In this document: positions 33,415 through 41,160 of the stretch, piece after piece
Numbering within the stretch: position 1 is the stretch's first letter
Layout: the number at the start of each line of letters is the position of its first letter
Assembly: GCF_001953875.1 (NCBI RefSeq)
Contig: NZ_MQUR01000010.1
Location: 62,001-126,000, forward strand
Direction of reading: 5' to 3'
Length of the DNA stretch: 64,000 nucleotides
Origin: Streptomyces amritsarensis
Lineage (GTDB): Bacteria > Actinomycetota > Actinomycetes > Streptomycetales > Streptomycetaceae
Translations under genes and position numbers: made by a program
Notes under the pieces: model-generated
Databases searched by the model: none
Seen by the model: only the letters and a program-made list of their open reading frames with translations
Told to the model about the DNA's origin: nothing

Positions 33415-34873
33415 CCCTCGGCTCCTGCGTCCGCTCCAGCTCCGGCCCGCCGAACACCTTCGGCGGGCCGCCGCCGTTCCAGGGCGCCCAGCCCGGTTCG
33501 CCCGTCGTCGCGAACCGCACCCACGCCCCGTGCATCTCGTCGGCCAGCTCCTGCGGGGTGTCCCGGCCGGCCAGCCACCCGGCCTCGGGCACGGACAGGG
33601 TGTCGAACACGAAGCCCAGCTCCAGGGCGTGGCAGGCCCCGAGTCCTGGGACGCCCGAGCACCAGGCGAATTCGTACAGGAAGCTCGGCGCCGCCCGCCG
33701 GGCCCCGGCGAGCCTGCGCAGCGGGTCGCGCAGCCGCCGGTCGGTGAACAGCTGACCGGCGAGCTCGGCGGGACCGGCCCCGGGCAGGGCGGTGCGCAGT
33801 GCCGCCACGGCGGCCCGGTCCTTGCCGGTACGGGTCCGCGCCAGTGCCACGGCGAGCGGCCCCATCCGGTCCAGCAGCCGCATTCCGCCGGTCGGGGCCA
33901 GCCAGAGCCGGTACTCCTCGGTGGTCCATCCGAACAGCAGGGGCACCGCGCCGGAAGCCGGGTCCTCGTCGGCGGTCAGGGCGTCGAGGGGATCGGCGGG
34001 CAGCGTGTCCGGGTCGACGACCAGGCCGAAGGCGGGTCCGTCGAGGAGGGGGCCCGATCTGCGCAGGACGGCCGCCTGGGCGGCCATCAGGTCGGGCAGG
34101 GAGACGGCGGTGAAGGCCGCGGCGGTCGCCTCGACCTTCAGCAGCGAGGCCATCCGCCGGACCATGGCCCGCACCCGGGGGCGGGGCAGGGCCTCGGGGG
34201 CTCCGCTCTGCAGGACCGCCTGGTGGAAGAGTCCGGCCGCGCGGGGCGCGGCCAGGAGGGCGCCGATGCTGATGGCTCCGGCGGATTCGCCGAAGAGGGT
34301 GACGCGGGCCGGGTCTCCGCCGAAGGCCTCGATGTTGTCGCGGACCCATTCGAGGGCGGCGATCTGGTCCAGGAGGCCGCGGTTGGCGGGTGCGTCGGGG
34401 AAGAGCCCGTACCCGAGGACGCCGAGGCGGAAGTTGAAGGAGACCAGCACGACGCCGTCGCGGGCGAAGGCGGAGCCGTCGTAGACGGGCACGGCCGAGG
34501 AGCCGCGGGTGTGCGCCCCGCCGTGGATCCACACCATGACCGGAAGGCCGGCCCCGTCAGCGGGCTCGGGGGTCCACACGTTCACGTTCAGGCAGTCGTC
34601 GCCGGGGATGACCGGGTCGGGCAGCAGGGCCGCGAACGTGGGCGGGTAGGGCACCTTCGGGGCGGTCGGCCCGAAGGCCGCGGCCTCGCGGACGCCGTCC
34701 CAGGGGGCCGGGGGCGCGGGGGGTGCCAGGCGGAGGGCGCCGACGGGTGGGGCGGCGTAGGGGATGCCCAGGAAGACGGATATCCCGTCCGCCCCGGTAC
34801 GGCCCTCCACCACGCCGGCCCGGGTCTCGACCCGCGGCCGGCCGACGCCGCCTGCGACGCCCTGTGCACTCAT
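33392..34873 (-). CDS. Carboxylesterase type B
   Basis: A 493-residue esterase of the cholinesterase-like family without signal peptide. FLGIPYAAPPVGALRL near the N-terminus, DDCLNVNVWTP, WIHGGAHTRGS oxyanion hole, nucleophile Ser in TLFGESAGAISIG (about residue 180), a Glu in the middle and His in ACHALELGFVF complete the family pattern. Members hydrolyse p-nitrobenzyl esters, phthalates and other carboxylic esters. The ATG has AGGAGG 5-10 nt upstream, a strong RBS. It faces the membrane-anchored esterase tail to tail with a 23-nt overlap. Confidence 0.93.
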   Translation of the reverse strand: MSAQGVAGGVGRPRVETRAGVVEGRTGADGISVFLGIPYAAPPVGALRLAPPAPPAPWDGVREAAAFGPTAPKVPYPPTFAALLPDPVIPGDDCLNVNVWTPEPADGAGLPVMVWIHGGAHTRGSSAVPVYDGSAFARDGVVLVSFNFRLGVLGYGLFPDAPANRGLLDQIAALEWVRDNIEAFGGDPARVTLFGESAGAISIGALLAAPRAAGLFHQAVLQSGAPEALPRPRVRAMVRRMASLLKVEATAAAFTAVSLPDLMAAQAAVLRRSGPLLDGPAFGLVVDPDTLPADPLDALTADEDPASGAVPLLFGWTTEEYRLWLAPTGGMRLLDRMGPLAVALARTRTGKDRAAVAALRTALPGAGPAELAGQLFTDRRLRDPLRRLAGARRAAPSFLYEFAWCSGVPGLGACHALELGFVFDTLSVPEAGWLAGRDTPQELADEMHGAWVRFATTGEPGWAPWNGGGPPKVFGGPELERTQEPRATRPALP

Positions 34874-34972
34874 CCCGTCCTCCTGCTGCTGGTACCGGTC
34901 CCGCACGGTCGCACAGCCGCCCAACGGGTGACAACGCGTGACCGGGCCGGGGACCGGCCCGGTTGGACGGGC

Positions 34973-35293
34973 ATGCGAATCCTGCGTATCCACCACACTC
35001 TGCCCGTCCTTCTGCTGGTGGGCATCTCGTACGCCGCCGGTCCGGCCCACGCCGCGGGGCCGGACTTCCAGTACGTCGGCCAGGACGACCGGGTCCACGG
35101 GCTCACCGCGCCGCGGGGCTGTGCCGCGGCGGAAGGCGGCGGCGGCCGTGCGGTCACGAACACGACCCGCGGCTCGGCGACCCTGTACCAGGGGCCCCGC
35201 TGCACGGGCCGGGTCGTCGGGGTGCTGCGGCCCGGGGAGGTCACCCAGGTGCGGCCGCATTTCGCTTCCGTGGCCTTTGCCGTCACCGGGTAG
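34973..35293 (+). CDS. Small secreted protein of unknown function
   Basis: 106 residues: Sec signal peptide (ILRIHHTLPVLLLVGISYAA, cleavage after AHA about residue 27) and a mature part of about 79 residues with two cysteines (RGCAAAE and GPRCTG) likely forming a disulfide. TLYQGPRCTGRVVGVLRPGEVTQV and SVAFAVTG suggest a small beta-sandwich like other short Streptomyces exported proteins, but I do not recognise the family. It starts 99 nt from the divergent carboxylesterase start. ACGGGC precedes the ATG; no strong RBS. Confidence 0.65.
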   Translation: MRILRIHHTLPVLLLVGISYAAGPAHAAGPDFQYVGQDDRVHGLTAPRGCAAAEGGGGRAVTNTTRGSATLYQGPRCTGRVVGVLRPGEVTQVRPHFASVAFAVTG

Positions 35294-35345
35294 GCGCAGG
35301 GGCCGTGACCCCTCGGCCCTCCCCGCGTTGTATGCCATGTCAAAT

Positions 35346-35362
35346 GCCACAGATTCTGTGGC
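35346..35362. promoter_or_regulatory. 17-bp palindrome upstream of the chaplin gene
   Basis: GCCACAGA-T-TCTGTGGC, perfect 8-bp arms around one base, 26 nt before the chaplin ATG. It could be an operator or a 5'-UTR stem; no regulator is identified. Confidence 0.55.
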
Positions 35363-35388
35363 GCCCCATATCTCACGAGGAGATCTTG

Positions 35389-35673
35389 ATGTCGCGTATC
35401 GCGAAGGCATTCGCCCTCACCGCTGTCACCGGTAGCGCCGTGGTCGCCGGTGCGGGCCTGGCTGTCGCCGATGCCGGAGCGCACGGTGCGGCGGTCGGCT
35501 CCCCCGGTGTCCTGTCGGGCAACCTTCTCCAGGTCCCGGTGCACGTCCCGATCAACGTCTGCGGCAACACCGTGAACGTGGTCGGCCTGCTCAACCCCGC
35601 GTTCGGCAACACCTGCGTCAACGCGTCGGGCGGCGGCGACCACCACACCGAGGGTGACGGCTACGGCCACTGA
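35389..35673 (+). CDS. Short chaplin (aerial-hyphae surface protein)
   Basis: A 94-residue secreted hydrophobin-like protein. A signal peptide (AKAFALTAVTGSAVVAGAGLAVADA) is followed by one chaplin domain: GSPGVLSGNLLQVPVHVPINVCGNTVNVVG then LLNPAFGNTCVN. Two Cys residues form the expected disulfide, so it is of the ChpD-H type. Short chaplins assemble into amyloid-like rodlets that lower surface tension as hyphae grow into air. It has an added C-terminal tail ASGGGDHHTEGDGYGH, rich in His, Asp and Gly. GAGGAG is well placed before the ATG. A very strong terminator follows. Confidence 0.95.
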   Translation: MSRIAKAFALTAVTGSAVVAGAGLAVADAGAHGAAVGSPGVLSGNLLQVPVHVPINVCGNTVNVVGLLNPAFGNTCVNASGGGDHHTEGDGYGH

Positions 35674-35687
35674 TCGCCTGCTCGACC

Positions 35688-35719
35688 GAAGGGCCCCCGC
35701 CGCTCGGCGGGGGCCCTTC
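35688..35719 (+). terminator. Strong hairpin terminator after the chaplin gene
   Basis: GAAGGGCCCCCGCCG and CGGCGGGGGCCCTTC, 15-bp perfect arms separated by 2 nt, 15 nt after the stop. It may also serve the convergent tyrosinase operon. Confidence 0.9.
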
Positions 35720-35769
35720 CCCTGTGCCCTGCTGACTTCTCCCCCGCTCCCCGCTGCTGCGCGGGCGGG

Positions 35770-36633
35770 TCATTCGTAGCGGTACAGTCCCCGGTGGTCG
35801 AGGACCTCGCGCGGGGTGACGTCCCAGGGCGGCATCGGCTCGTCGAGGGCGATCACCCGGCCGCGCTGGGCATCGCCGAGGGCCAGGGGCGCCGCGGGCA
35901 GGTAGCCGGAGCGGGGGTGCCGGTGCTGCCAGCGGTCCCAGATCAGGTCGACGAAGGCGTGGTGCAGCCAGAACGCCGGGTCGTTGGGCGCCGTACCGCC
36001 CGTCATGTGGCCGCCGATCCACTGGTGGACCTTGTTGTGGTTGCGCCACCGCTCGCTCCTGGGGGCCGCCCAGCCCTCCAGCTTGTTGCGGAACCCGCCC
36101 GCCGTGGCGGTGGAGTCCCAGGGCGAGACGTCGTAGACCGGGTCGTCGATGGCCCATTGGAGCTCGGCCGGGGTGGGCAGGGCGATCGGGTTCTGCGGCC
36201 TGCCCAGGTTGCGGGTGAGGAACGCGGACTCCGTGATGCCCACGGTCACCGTCCAGTTGCCCTTGTCGTAGGCGAACGGCCCGGTCATCACCTTGCGGTC
36301 GGTCGAGCGGCCGGTGCCGCCGAGGAAATCGTCCGCCCAGAGGGAGGAGACGGGGCTGGTGTCGGTGGTCCAATCCCAGTAGGGGACGGACACGCCGGCG
36401 TCGATCTGCTGCAACTGCTTCTCGAACTCCAGCAGATAGAGCCGGTGCCACGGGAAGAAGGACGGCGACATGTGCCCGACGCGCAGCTTGCGGTCGCGGT
36501 CGGGCACGAAGTACTTGTCGTGGGTGCGCACCAGGGCGTCGTAGGCGCCGCTGCGCTTCAGCTCCAGTACCGCCGCGGTGAACCGCTTCTTCTGGGCGCT
36601 GGTGAGGTTCTTCTGGTTCTGCCGGACGTGCAA
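35770..36633 (-). CDS. melD2: Second tyrosinase (MelD2-type)
   Basis: A 287-residue tyrosinase, clearly diverged from MelC2 at 21162. CuA His38, His54, His63 (THDKYF, GHMSPSFFPWH) and CuB residues in HNKVHQWIGGH and FWLHHAFVDLIW are present. Start is TTG at 36633 (GGGAGG about 9 nt upstream), 30 nt after the cofactor gene stop. No signal peptide; the upstream Tat-signal cofactor should carry it out. Streptomyces often have a second, secreted tyrosinase acting on phenolics rather than pigment formation; that role is inferred. Confidence 0.93.
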   Translation of the reverse strand: MHVRQNQKNLTSAQKKRFTAAVLELKRSGAYDALVRTHDKYFVPDRDRKLRVGHMSPSFFPWHRLYLLEFEKQLQQIDAGVSVPYWDWTTDTSPVSSLWADDFLGGTGRSTDRKVMTGPFAYDKGNWTVTVGITESAFLTRNLGRPQNPIALPTPAELQWAIDDPVYDVSPWDSTATAGGFRNKLEGWAAPRSERWRNHNKVHQWIGGHMTGGTAPNDPAFWLHHAFVDLIWDRWQHRHPRSGYLPAAPLALGDAQRGRVIALDEPMPPWDVTPREVLDHRGLYRYE

Positions 36634-36663
36634 CGCGTGGGTCCTCCCGTTCCCTTGGATCAG

Positions 36664-37029
36664 TCAGCCGTGGTGCGGGGCTGCGAACGCCAGCTGGGTC
36701 GTGCCCAGTTCGTCGACGGCGGCCCGGGCCAGTTCCAGTGGGGTCGGATAGGACTGGAAGTGGTTGATGCCGCTCAGGTAGCTGCCGTCGGCCCGGCGCA
36801 TGACGTGCAGCGGCCGGCCGTCGATGCGGACCCCGGCGGCGTCGACGGCGATGTGCCGGCCGCGGTACGTCTCCTCCTCGGCCAGCGGCGCCGGTGTGAG
36901 GGTCTGCCGGGGCCGGCGGGCGCGCAGCACGGGGGCCAGGGCCGCGCCCGTGCCGGCCAGCACGGCCGCGGTGAACGCCGCGCGCAGCAGCGCGCGTCGG
37001 GTCAGGGGTGCGGCGGCGGCTGCGGACAT
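36664..37029 (-). CDS. melD1: Tyrosinase cofactor, MelC1 family (MelD1-type)
   Basis: A 121-residue exported cofactor. LTRRALLRAAFTAAVLAGTGA is a twin-arginine signal. The mature part has YRGRHIAVDAAGVRIDGRPLHVMRRADGSYLSGINHFQSY, matching MelC1 around the copper-chaperone core, but without the GHHGGHH patch of the first copy. It precedes its tyrosinase by 30 nt in the same operon. LHVMR and NHF histidines remain as possible copper ligands. Ends in PHHG. Confidence 0.9.
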   Translation of the reverse strand: MSAAAAAPLTRRALLRAAFTAAVLAGTGAALAPVLRARRPRQTLTPAPLAEEETYRGRHIAVDAAGVRIDGRPLHVMRRADGSYLSGINHFQSYPTPLELARAAVDELGTTQLAFAAPHHG

Positions 37030-37088
37030 GCGGTCTCCCTCGCTCGGTGGCCGGCGGCTACGGGTCTAACGCCGCGCGGCGGGGGAGG

Positions 37089-37628
37089 TCACCGGTGGGT
37101 GCCGCGGAGCTGCTTGTAGAAGAGGGTCGTCGGGTGCAGCCGGCCCGCCGGGTCGGTGGCGTAGTCGGGGATGGTGCCGGCCTCGGTCCAGCCCGCCGAG
37201 CGGTAGACGTGCTCGGCGCCGCTGCCGGTCTCGGTGTCCAGGAACAGCAGCAGCACCCCGGCGCGGACGGCCTCGGCCTCGGCGTGCGCGAGGAGGGCGC
37301 GGGCGGTGCCTCGGCCCCGGAAGGCCGGGTGGACCATGAGCTTGCGCAGCTCGGCGCGGTGGCGGCCGTTGGGCTTGGACTCCCGGTACCAGCTGACGGT
37401 GCCGTCGATGGGGCCGTCGGCGCCGGTGCGGGAGACCCACAGGGCGAGGGATCCGTCCTCGACGGCGGGCAGCAGGGAGTCCCACCAGTCGGCTGCCGCC
37501 GTGTGGTCGAGGCCCTCCAGGAAGCCGAGTGAGGAGCCGTCGCGGACCACGGCGTGCAGGAGGGCGGCGAGTTCGTCACGGTGGGTGCGTAGCGCGGTCG
37601 CGGACAACGGCGTGATCACGGCGGTCAT
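37089..37628 (-). CDS. GNAT-family N-acetyltransferase
   Basis: A 179-residue single-domain acetyltransferase. LRKLMVHPAFRGRGTARALLAHAEAEAVRAG (about residues 95-125) is the acetyl-CoA pyrophosphate-binding motif A, and LLLFLDTETGSGAEHVYRSAGW the following strand and helix B. A C-terminal FYKQL strand closes the fold. Substrate unknown; a nearby Asp/Glu-rich acceptor pocket cannot be judged. ATG chosen at 37628, since homology begins right after it. It lies 74 nt after the convergent-strand hydrolase gene end upstream and ends shortly before the tyrosinase cofactor start region. Confidence 0.85.
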   Translation of the reverse strand: MTAVITPLSATALRTHRDELAALLHAVVRDGSSLGFLEGLDHTAAADWWDSLLPAVEDGSLALWVSRTGADGPIDGTVSWYRESKPNGRHRAELRKLMVHPAFRGRGTARALLAHAEAEAVRAGVLLLFLDTETGSGAEHVYRSAGWTEAGTIPDYATDPAGRLHPTTLFYKQLRGTHR

Positions 37629-37701
37629 GCGGTGAGCATAGGGATCGGTCGGGGACGGGCCGCAGGCGGGGCAGGCCGGACCTCCGGCCGGGGCGACCCG
37701 G

Positions 37702-38727
37702 TCAGCGCCCGGGCCCCTGTGTGCCGCCCCGCACCCGGTCGACCACGTCGCGCACGGCGTCCGCCACGGCTCGGGGCTGCTCCACGGCGATGCCGTGTCC
37801 GCTGTGGGTGTCGTCCACGTGCCGGGCGTGCAGTTCGGCGGCCAGCCGCTTCTGGGCGGCCGACCAGGCTGGCCAGGTCGAACCGCCGTCCCCCACACGG
37901 AGATCCCACGGTTCGTCGGAGCTGAGCACGGCCGCGGGGAGGGGGCGGGCGAGAGGGGGTGCGGACCTGATCTCGGCCACGCTCGCCGGGTAGTCGGGCA
38001 CTTCGAGGCCTTCCGGCCCCTTCATCGCGTCGATCTTGTTCATCCAGCCCGACCACTGGGCCGGTGTCAGGGTGTCGCGCAGGTGGGTCGAGGCGCCGTC
38101 GACGGTGACCAGGCCCGCGACCCGGAGGTCGCCGGTGCGCGCCGCGAGTACGGTGATCATCGCTCCCCATGAGGCTCCGACCAGGACGTAGGGGCCGTGC
38201 TCGCCCGCCGCGGCGAGCACCGCCCGCAGGTCGGCGGCGCCGTCCGCCGCCGTGGTGGGCTGCGGCACCGCGGTCGTGGGGCTCGGCCCGTCGCCGAACC
38301 TCGTGGTGCCGGGGCGGTCGTAGGCGCACACCCGGGTGAAGGAGGCGACCGTCGGGAGGACCGCGGAGCTCCTCGGCGTCGGGGCGGCTTCCGGGCGGGC
38401 CGGGTCGACCGCGTGGGTCCATTCGTCCGCGGCGCCGCGCGCTCCGGACACCAGCACCACCGTCGGCGTGCCCGTTCCCCGGCACTCGACGTGGACGCGA
38501 CGGCCGCCGGGGAGGGACACGGTGCCCGCGAAGTCGCCCCGGGAGGCGCTGTCGCCGGGCGGGTCCGTACCGTCGCGGGTGACGGTACGGACCCCCGTTG
38601 CGAGACCGGGTGGGGCGGCGAGCGCCGGGAGAGCGGACAGGGCCACCGCGGCCGCGACGGCCGGGGCGAGCCGGCGGGGGCGACGCGCCGCGGTGCGCGA
38701 CGGCGGAGCCCGGCGTGGTGCGGGCAT
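37702..38727 (-). CDS. Secreted alpha/beta hydrolase
   Basis: A 341-residue protein. Basic N-terminus (RRPRR) and a hydrophobic Ala/Val core form a signal peptide, cleavage near ALA about residue 37. Hydrolase motifs: VVLVSGARGAADEW oxyanion region, AYDRPGTTRFGDG, nucleophile in VLVGASWGAMITVLA (about residue 190), and terminal DDTHSGHGIAVEQP with the His. AYDRPG and GASWGA resemble exported non-haem-peroxidase-like and lysophospholipase-like alpha/beta hydrolases in actinomycetes. Substrate unknown. Stands alone in its orientation, 115 nt from the acyl-CoA dehydrogenase operon end. Confidence 0.83.
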   Translation of the reverse strand: MPAPRRAPPSRTAARRPRRLAPAVAAAVALSALPALAAPPGLATGVRTVTRDGTDPPGDSASRGDFAGTVSLPGGRRVHVECRGTGTPTVVLVSGARGAADEWTHAVDPARPEAAPTPRSSAVLPTVASFTRVCAYDRPGTTRFGDGPSPTTAVPQPTTAADGAADLRAVLAAAGEHGPYVLVGASWGAMITVLAARTGDLRVAGLVTVDGASTHLRDTLTPAQWSGWMNKIDAMKGPEGLEVPDYPASVAEIRSAPPLARPLPAAVLSSDEPWDLRVGDGGSTWPAWSAAQKRLAAELHARHVDDTHSGHGIAVEQPRAVADAVRDVVDRVRGGTQGPGR

Positions 38728-38842
38728 GCGTCCAGTCTGGCACCCGCCTCCCGGGACCGCAGCCGCCGCGGTCGGTTTCCTGCGCCGGGGCGGCGCGGCG
38801 GTGCCGGGGTCCGCGGGTCCGGCACCATCCGCCGGGCACCTC

Positions 38843-39970
38843 CTACGGCGCCGGGAGTTCCGCGAACTCGGCGACCAGGCCGCGGTGGTGGCCGGCCGTG
38901 CCGAGGGCGAGGGAGTCGGCCTTGGCCCGCTTGAGGTAGAGGTGGGCCGGGTGTTCCCACGTCATGCCGATGCCTCCGTGGAGTTGGACGCACTCCTCGG
39001 CGGCGCGGACGGCCACCCCCGAGCAGTGGGCCTGGGCCACGGCGACGGTGAGGGGCGTGTCGGGGGCTCCGGTGGCGAGTGCGTCGGCGGCGGCCCTGGC
39101 CGCCGCCCGGGCGGAGGCCACGTCCAGCCAGAGCCGCGCCAGGCGGTGCTTGAGGGCCTGGAAGGAGCCGACGGGCCGGTTGAACTGGTAGCGGCCCTTG
39201 ACGTGTGCGACGGTCTCGGTCAGGCACCACTCGGCCAGCCCGACCTGCTCGGACGCGAGCAGTCCCGCCGCGCAGAGCAGTGCTCCGGCGACGGCCGCCC
39301 GAGCCGTGGCCGGGTCGGCGAGGCGGGCGCCCGGGGCCGCCTCCAGGGTGACGGTGGCGAGCGGGCGGGTCAGGTCCAGGGGTACGAGCGGGGCGACGCC
39401 GACATCCCCGGCGCGGACCGCGTACAGCCCGGTGTCGGCCAGGACGAGCAGGACGTCGGCGGCCACCGCGTCCGCCACGGCGGTGACCGTGCCGGTCAGG
39501 GTCCCCCCGCCGGAGTCCCGTACGGGCGCCGGCAGCCGGGCGCCGGGGGCGAGGGTCAGCGGCACGGCGGGCGCGCAGACGGTGCGGCCCGAGGCGATCT
39601 CCGCCAGCAGCGGGGCGGCTTCGGCCGTGTCGCAGGCGAGCAGGATCTCCGTGGCGAGCACGGCGCTCGTGAGGTACGGGACGGGCGCCACGGCCCGGCC
39701 CAGCTCTTCCATCACCACGGCGGCCTCACGGTGCCCCGCACCCTGCCCTCCGAACTTCTCCGGTACGAGGAGCCCCGCCGTGCCGATCTCGACGGCGAGG
39801 GTGTGCCACAGGCCCGGGTCGTGCGGCCGGCCCGTCTCGGCCCGGGCGAGGACCGCCTTGGCCTCGCACCGGTCGGTGAGGAGCGAGCGTACGGCGGCGC
39901 GCAGTTCCTCCTCGGCCTCGGAGTAGAGGAGGTCGGCCGGGGCCGCGGGCGCTGCTGCCGGTGCCGTCAT
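38843..39970 (-). CDS. Acyl-CoA dehydrogenase (small/second subunit type)
   Basis: A 375-residue FAD enzyme. The N-terminal helical domain includes GLLVPEKFGGQGAG (about residue 75), the middle domain is short on conserved motifs, and the C-terminal domain contains RYQFNRPVGSFQALKHRLARL and QLHGGIGMTWEHPAHLYLKRA, typical of ACAD C-termini. It catalyses alpha,beta-desaturation of an acyl-CoA. The ATG overlaps the stop of a second acyl-CoA dehydrogenase (ATGA). Such pairs, as in sterol side-chain degradation, can form heterotetramers in which each chain supplies half the site, so these two may be partners. Confidence 0.92.
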   Translation of the reverse strand: MTAPAAAPAAPADLLYSEAEEELRAAVRSLLTDRCEAKAVLARAETGRPHDPGLWHTLAVEIGTAGLLVPEKFGGQGAGHREAAVVMEELGRAVAPVPYLTSAVLATEILLACDTAEAAPLLAEIASGRTVCAPAVPLTLAPGARLPAPVRDSGGGTLTGTVTAVADAVAADVLLVLADTGLYAVRAGDVGVAPLVPLDLTRPLATVTLEAAPGARLADPATARAAVAGALLCAAGLLASEQVGLAEWCLTETVAHVKGRYQFNRPVGSFQALKHRLARLWLDVASARAAARAAADALATGAPDTPLTVAVAQAHCSGVAVRAAEECVQLHGGIGMTWEHPAHLYLKRAKADSLALGTAGHHRGLVAEFAELPAP

Positions 39971-41160
39971 CGGGACAGGTCCTTCCATGCGAGGTCCTTG
40001 TCGTCGCGCGGCTCGGGGGGCAGGCCGAGGACGCGTTCGGCGACGATGTTGAGGAGGATTTCGCTCGTGCCGCCCTCGATGCTGTTGCCCTTGGCGCGCA
40101 GGTAGCGGTAGCCGGCGTCGCGGCCGGTGAAGTCGACCAGTTCGGGGCGGCGCATCGTCCAGTCCTCGTACAGGAGGCCTTCCTCGCCGAGGAGTTCGAC
40201 CTCCAGGCCGCTGATCTCCTGGTTGAGCCGGGCGAAGGTCAGCTTCATGCCCGAGCCTTCGGGGCCGGGCTGGCCGGCGGCGAGCTGCTGGCGCAGCCGC
40301 TCCCCGGTGAGGCGGGCGACCTCGGCCTCGACCCACAGGTCCAGCAGCCGCTGGTGGAGGGCGTGGGTGCGCAGTTCGGGGCGTTCGCGCCAGGCCGCCG
40401 CGACGGGGGCGATCATGCCGCCCTCGCGGGGGATGCGCATGCCGCCGATGGAGACGCGTTCGTTCATCAGGGTGGTGCGGGCCACCGCCCAGCCCTCGCC
40501 GACGGCGCCGAGGCGGTGGGTGTCGGGGATGCGGACGCCGGTGAGGAAGACCTCGTTGAACTCGGCCTCGCCGGTGATCTGGCGCAGCGGCCGGACCTCG
40601 ACGCCGGGGTCGTGCATGTCGCAGAGGAAGTAGGTGATGCCCCGGTGCTTGGGGAGGGCCGGGTCGGTGCGGGCGACGAGGATGCCCCAGCGGGCGTTGT
40701 GGGCGCTGGACGTCCAGACCTTCTGGCCGTCGACGGTCCACTCGCCGGCGGCCTCGTCGAGGACGGCCCGGGTGGCGAGCGCGGCGAGGTCGGATCCGGC
40801 GCCGGGTTCGCTGAAGAGCTGGCACCAGACCTCCTCGCCCACCCACAGGGGGCGCAGGAAGCGCCGCTTCTGCTCCTCGGTGCCGTACGCGAGGATCGTG
40901 GGCGCGGCCATGCCGAGGCCGATGCCGATGCGGCGCGGGTCGTTGTCGGGGGCGCCCGCGGCGTCGAGTTCGGCGTCGACGACGGCCTGGAGGGAACGCG
41001 GCGCGCCGAGTCCGCCGAGGCCCTCGGGGTAGTGCACCCAGGCGAGTCCGGCGTCGAAGCGGGCGCGGAGGAAGTCGTCGCGGGGTGTGGTCGCGGGCGG
41101 GTGCGCGGCGAGCAGGTCCCGGACTCGTGCGAGCAGCCGGTCGGCGGTGATCGCTGTCAT
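39967..41160 (-). CDS. Acyl-CoA dehydrogenase (large/first subunit type)
   Basis: A 397-residue FAD enzyme. CQLFSEPGAGSDLAALATRA (FAD-binding middle domain, about residue 125), VDGQKVWTSSAHNARWG, EVFLTGVRIPD and C-terminal AKGNSIEGGTSEILLNIVAERVLGLP with FAD/CoA contacts are all intact. It resembles FadE-type dehydrogenases used for sterol, terpenoid or branched acyl-CoA. Overlaps both neighbours by 4 nt (oxidoreductase upstream, second dehydrogenase downstream). Because only the SEPGAGSD motif is present here and the partner lacks it, a heteromeric enzyme is plausible. Confidence 0.94.
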   Translation of the reverse strand: MTAITADRLLARVRDLLAAHPPATTPRDDFLRARFDAGLAWVHYPEGLGGLGAPRSLQAVVDAELDAAGAPDNDPRRIGIGLGMAAPTILAYGTEEQKRRFLRPLWVGEEVWCQLFSEPGAGSDLAALATRAVLDEAAGEWTVDGQKVWTSSAHNARWGILVARTDPALPKHRGITYFLCDMHDPGVEVRPLRQITGEAEFNEVFLTGVRIPDTHRLGAVGEGWAVARTTLMNERVSIGGMRIPREGGMIAPVAAAWRERPELRTHALHQRLLDLWVEAEVARLTGERLRQQLAAGQPGPEGSGMKLTFARLNQEISGLEVELLGEEGLLYEDWTMRRPELVDFTGRDAGYRYLRAKGNSIEGGTSEILLNIVAERVLGLPPEPRDDKDLAWKDLSR

